Shown here: piece after piece, positions 5,390 to 7,101 of the stretch | Layout: every line of letters starts with the position of its first letter | How positions within the stretch are numbered: position 1 is the stretch's first letter | Source: Deltaproteobacteria bacterium | Lineage (GTDB): Bacteria; Desulfobacterota; Desulfobacteria; Desulfobacterales; JAFDDL01 | DNA length: 7,101 nucleotides | Assembly: GCA_019310865.1 (NCBI GenBank) | Contig: JAFDDL010000181.1 | Coordinates: forward strand, 1 to 7,101 | Direction of reading: 5' to 3' | Made by a program: the position numbers and the translations under genes | The notes under the pieces: model-generated | Seen by the model: only the letters and a program-made list of their open reading frames with translations | The model's database searches: none | What the model was told of the DNA's origin: nothing

Positions 5390-6676
5390 ATGGGTAAAAC
5401 AGTAGCCGAAAAAATATTTGATGCACACCGGGTGGACACACCGTCGGAAGGCATTGATGTCATCCGGCTGGATGCGGTCTTTTGCCACGAAATCACAACG
5501 CCACCGGCCATTGCCGACCTGATGGCCCGGGGCAAGGACCGGGTCTTCGATCCTGCCAAGATCAAAGCGGTGATCGATCATGTAACCCCGGCCAAGGATT
5601 CCAAAACGGCCCTTCAGGGAAAACTCTTGCGGGAATGGGCCGTTCGTCATGGTATCACGGATTTTTTCGACATCGGCCGAAACGGTGTTTGCCATGTCCT
5701 GTTTCCGGAAAAAGGATTTGTGCGGCCCGGCTACACAATCATCATGGGCGATTCGCACACCTGCACCCACGGCGCATTCGGTGCCTTTGCAGCCGGTGTG
5801 GGCACCACGGACCTTGAAGTGGGCATATTAAAAGGCGTCTGCGCATTTCGAACACCGGCCACCATCAAAGTGAACGTCACCGGCAATCTGCGACCGGGCG
5901 TGTACGCCAAGGATGTCATGCTTGCCATCATCGGCAAACTAGGGGTGAACGGAGCCACCAACAAAGTCATCGAGTTTGCCGGACCGGTGGTGTCGGCCAT
6001 GAGCATGGAAGCGCGCATGACCCTGTGCAACATGGCCATCGAAGCGGGCGGGACCTGCGGTATTTGCTATCCGGATGCCACCACCGTTGATTATTTGTGG
6101 GAATTCATCTGCGATGATTATGCCGGCCGGCAAGACGCCCTGTCAGCCTTTCAGGCCTTGGGTCCGGACCCGGGCGCCGTCTATGACGCAATCATCGAAA
6201 TGGATGTGAGCGAATTGGGCCCCCAGGTAACCTTCGGTTATAAGCCGGACAACGTAAAATCGGTCAGCGAAATGACCGGAACCCCCATCGACCAGGTCTA
6301 TATCGGCTCATGCACGAACGGTCGGATCGAAGATTTGCGCATCGCAGCCCGGGTCCTCGAGGGGAACACCATTTCCGACACCGTGCGGGCCATCGTTTCT
6401 CCGGCTAGCCCCAAAATATATCAACAGGCATTGACCGAGGGGCTGCTGGAAATATTCATGAATGCCGGTTTTTGCGTCACCAATCCCACCTGCGGCGCCT
6501 GTCTGGGAATGAGCAACGGTGTGCTGGCCGAGGGTGAAGTTTGCGCCGCCACTACCAATCGGAATTTCAACGGCCGTATGGGAAAAGGCGGTATGGTTCA
6601 CCTGGTGAGCCCGGCCACGGCAGCTGCATCAGCCATTGCCGGTCAAATTACAAACTCTTTGCTCTATGAAGGATAG
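5390..6676 (+). CDS. leuC: 3-isopropylmalate dehydratase large subunit, short (archaeal-type/homoaconitase-like) form
   Basis: Catalytic subunit of an aconitase-superfamily hydro-lyase. With the small subunit it isomerises 2-isopropylmalate to 3-isopropylmalate in leucine synthesis, using a [4Fe-4S] cluster. Its 428 residues fit the short LeuC/HacA group (about 420) rather than the roughly 466-residue E. coli type. The N-terminus MGKTVAEKIFDAH is typical. Visible signatures are FCHEITTP (31-38), MGDSHTCTHGAFGAFAAGVG (119-138), IGSCTNGR (305-312) with cluster ligand C308, and NPTCGACLG (365-373) with ligands C368 and C371, followed by TTNRNFNGRMG (388-398). The motif set is complete and the gene appears functional. 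The leuD start lies 3 bp downstream. Members of this short group also include homoaconitase and 2,3-dimethylmalate dehydratase, so the substrate is probable rather than proven; no other leucine gene is visible in the window. Confidence 0.88.
   Translation: MGKTVAEKIFDAHRVDTPSEGIDVIRLDAVFCHEITTPPAIADLMARGKDRVFDPAKIKAVIDHVTPAKDSKTALQGKLLREWAVRHGITDFFDIGRNGVCHVLFPEKGFVRPGYTIIMGDSHTCTHGAFGAFAAGVGTTDLEVGILKGVCAFRTPATIKVNVTGNLRPGVYAKDVMLAIIGKLGVNGATNKVIEFAGPVVSAMSMEARMTLCNMAIEAGGTCGICYPDATTVDYLWEFICDDYAGRQDALSAFQALGPDPGAVYDAIIEMDVSELGPQVTFGYKPDNVKSVSEMTGTPIDQVYIGSCTNGRIEDLRIAARVLEGNTISDTVRAIVSPASPKIYQQALTEGLLEIFMNAGFCVTNPTCGACLGMSNGVLAEGEVCAATTNRNFNGRMGKGGMVHLVSPATAAASAIAGQITNSLLYEG
6669..6673 (+). 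promoter_or_regulatory. Ribosome-binding site of leuD
   Basis: AAGGA lies inside the last codons of leuC, six bases before the leuD ATG at 6680. The two subunits are thus translated from one message in close succession. Confidence 0.7.
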
Positions 6677-6679
6677 ATC

Positions 6680-7101
6680 ATGAAGGATTTCAGCGGCACC
6701 ATCCTCTTTCTGGACAGATCGGATATCAATACGGACGAAATCATTCCGGCCAAGTATTTAACGGAGATTACCCGCGAGGCGTTAAAACCCTATCTCCTGG
6801 AAGATCTCAACATGAAAGGATTTGATGCCGGTCGCGACATTACCGGCAAGCAGGTTATTGTCTCGCGGGAAAATTTCGGTTGCGGGTCGTCCCGGGAGCA
6901 CGCCCCGTGGGCATTGGCAATCAACGGCATCCATCTGGTGATCGGTGTAAGCTTTGCCCGGATATTCCGGCAGAACATGTTCAACTGCGGCATGATGGCT
7001 GTGGATCTTGAACCGGATGTAATTGACCGGCTCTTTACCGATTTTTCCGGCATGGAAACCCGCGTTACCACAGATTTTGAAAACAGCCGCTTTGTCTTCA
7101 G
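6680..7101 (+). CDS. leuD: 3-isopropylmalate dehydratase small subunit (partial, 3' end outside window)
   Basis: The small (swivel-domain) subunit that completes the LeuCD active site. The frame is open from ATG 6680 to the window edge, giving 140 codons, most of the protein (the family is about 160-200 residues). The start MKDFSGTILFLDRSDINTDE is followed by IIPAKYLTEITREALKPYLL. The substrate-binding signature GCGSSREHAPWAL lies at 67-79, and GVSFARIFRQNMFNCGMM at 89-106 is the usual second conserved block. The specificity loop reads YLTE (26-29) in place of the YLRT I recall from archaeal isopropylmalate isomerases, so substrate choice is uncertain; bacterial LeuD proteins vary here too (E. 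coli has FLQK). It lies 3 bp after leuC and has its own ribosome-binding site. Confidence 0.9.
   Translation, partial: MKDFSGTILFLDRSDINTDEIIPAKYLTEITREALKPYLLEDLNMKGFDAGRDITGKQVIVSRENFGCGSSREHAPWALAINGIHLVIGVSFARIFRQNMFNCGMMAVDLEPDVIDRLFTDFSGMETRVTTDFENSRFVF

Overview
The window reads as ordinary chromosomal DNA of a Gram-negative bacterium with moderate GC content. The protein style suggests a deltaproteobacterium (Desulfobacterota, perhaps a Desulfosarcina/Desulfococcus-type sulfate reducer). The pointers are a REC-GGDEF regulator, a short 'archaeal-type' LeuC paired with a LeuD of the INTDEIIPAKYL type, and REP-like palindromes between genes. This placement is inference from remembered family resemblance and was not tested. 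No phage, plasmid, tRNA, rRNA or CRISPR feature was seen.

Layout. (1) At 65-1054 (+) lies a six-helix rhomboid protease whose C-terminus carries a DnaJ C-terminal (substrate-binding) module but no J domain. (2) At 3293-1036 (-) a compact three-gene set reads leftward: a REC-GGDEF diguanylate cyclase, then a GNAT acetyltransferase 12 bp downstream, then a DUF2156 protein joined to it by an ATGA overlap. The last gene runs tail-to-tail into the rhomboid gene, with 19 bp coding on both strands. (3) The 153-bp gap 3294-3446 holds two strong sigma70-type promoters that face each other, with start points predicted about 10 bp apart. Their -35 boxes lie in the two arms of a 9-bp inverted repeat. One would drive the leftward operon and the other lepA. 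(4) At 3447-5243 (+) is lepA (elongation factor 4), complete at 598 residues. (5) The 146-bp gap 5244-5389 contains a perfect 30-bp-arm palindrome followed by a shortened second copy of its right arm, probably a REP/RAYT-type mobile repeat. (6) At 5390-6676 and 6680-7101 (+) are the large and small subunits of an isopropylmalate-isomerase-type hydro-lyase (leuC, leuD). They are 3 bp apart, and leuD is cut off by the window end.

How they work together. LeuC and LeuD form one [4Fe-4S] enzyme. The three leftward genes look co-transcribed and partly translationally coupled, which hints at a link between c-di-GMP signalling and acyl- or aminoacyl-transfer chemistry, but nothing shows this directly. 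The rhomboid and LepA stand alone. No wholly new system is evident. The most notable items are the rhomboid-DnaJ fusion, the face-to-face promoter pair and the palindromic element in front of leuC.
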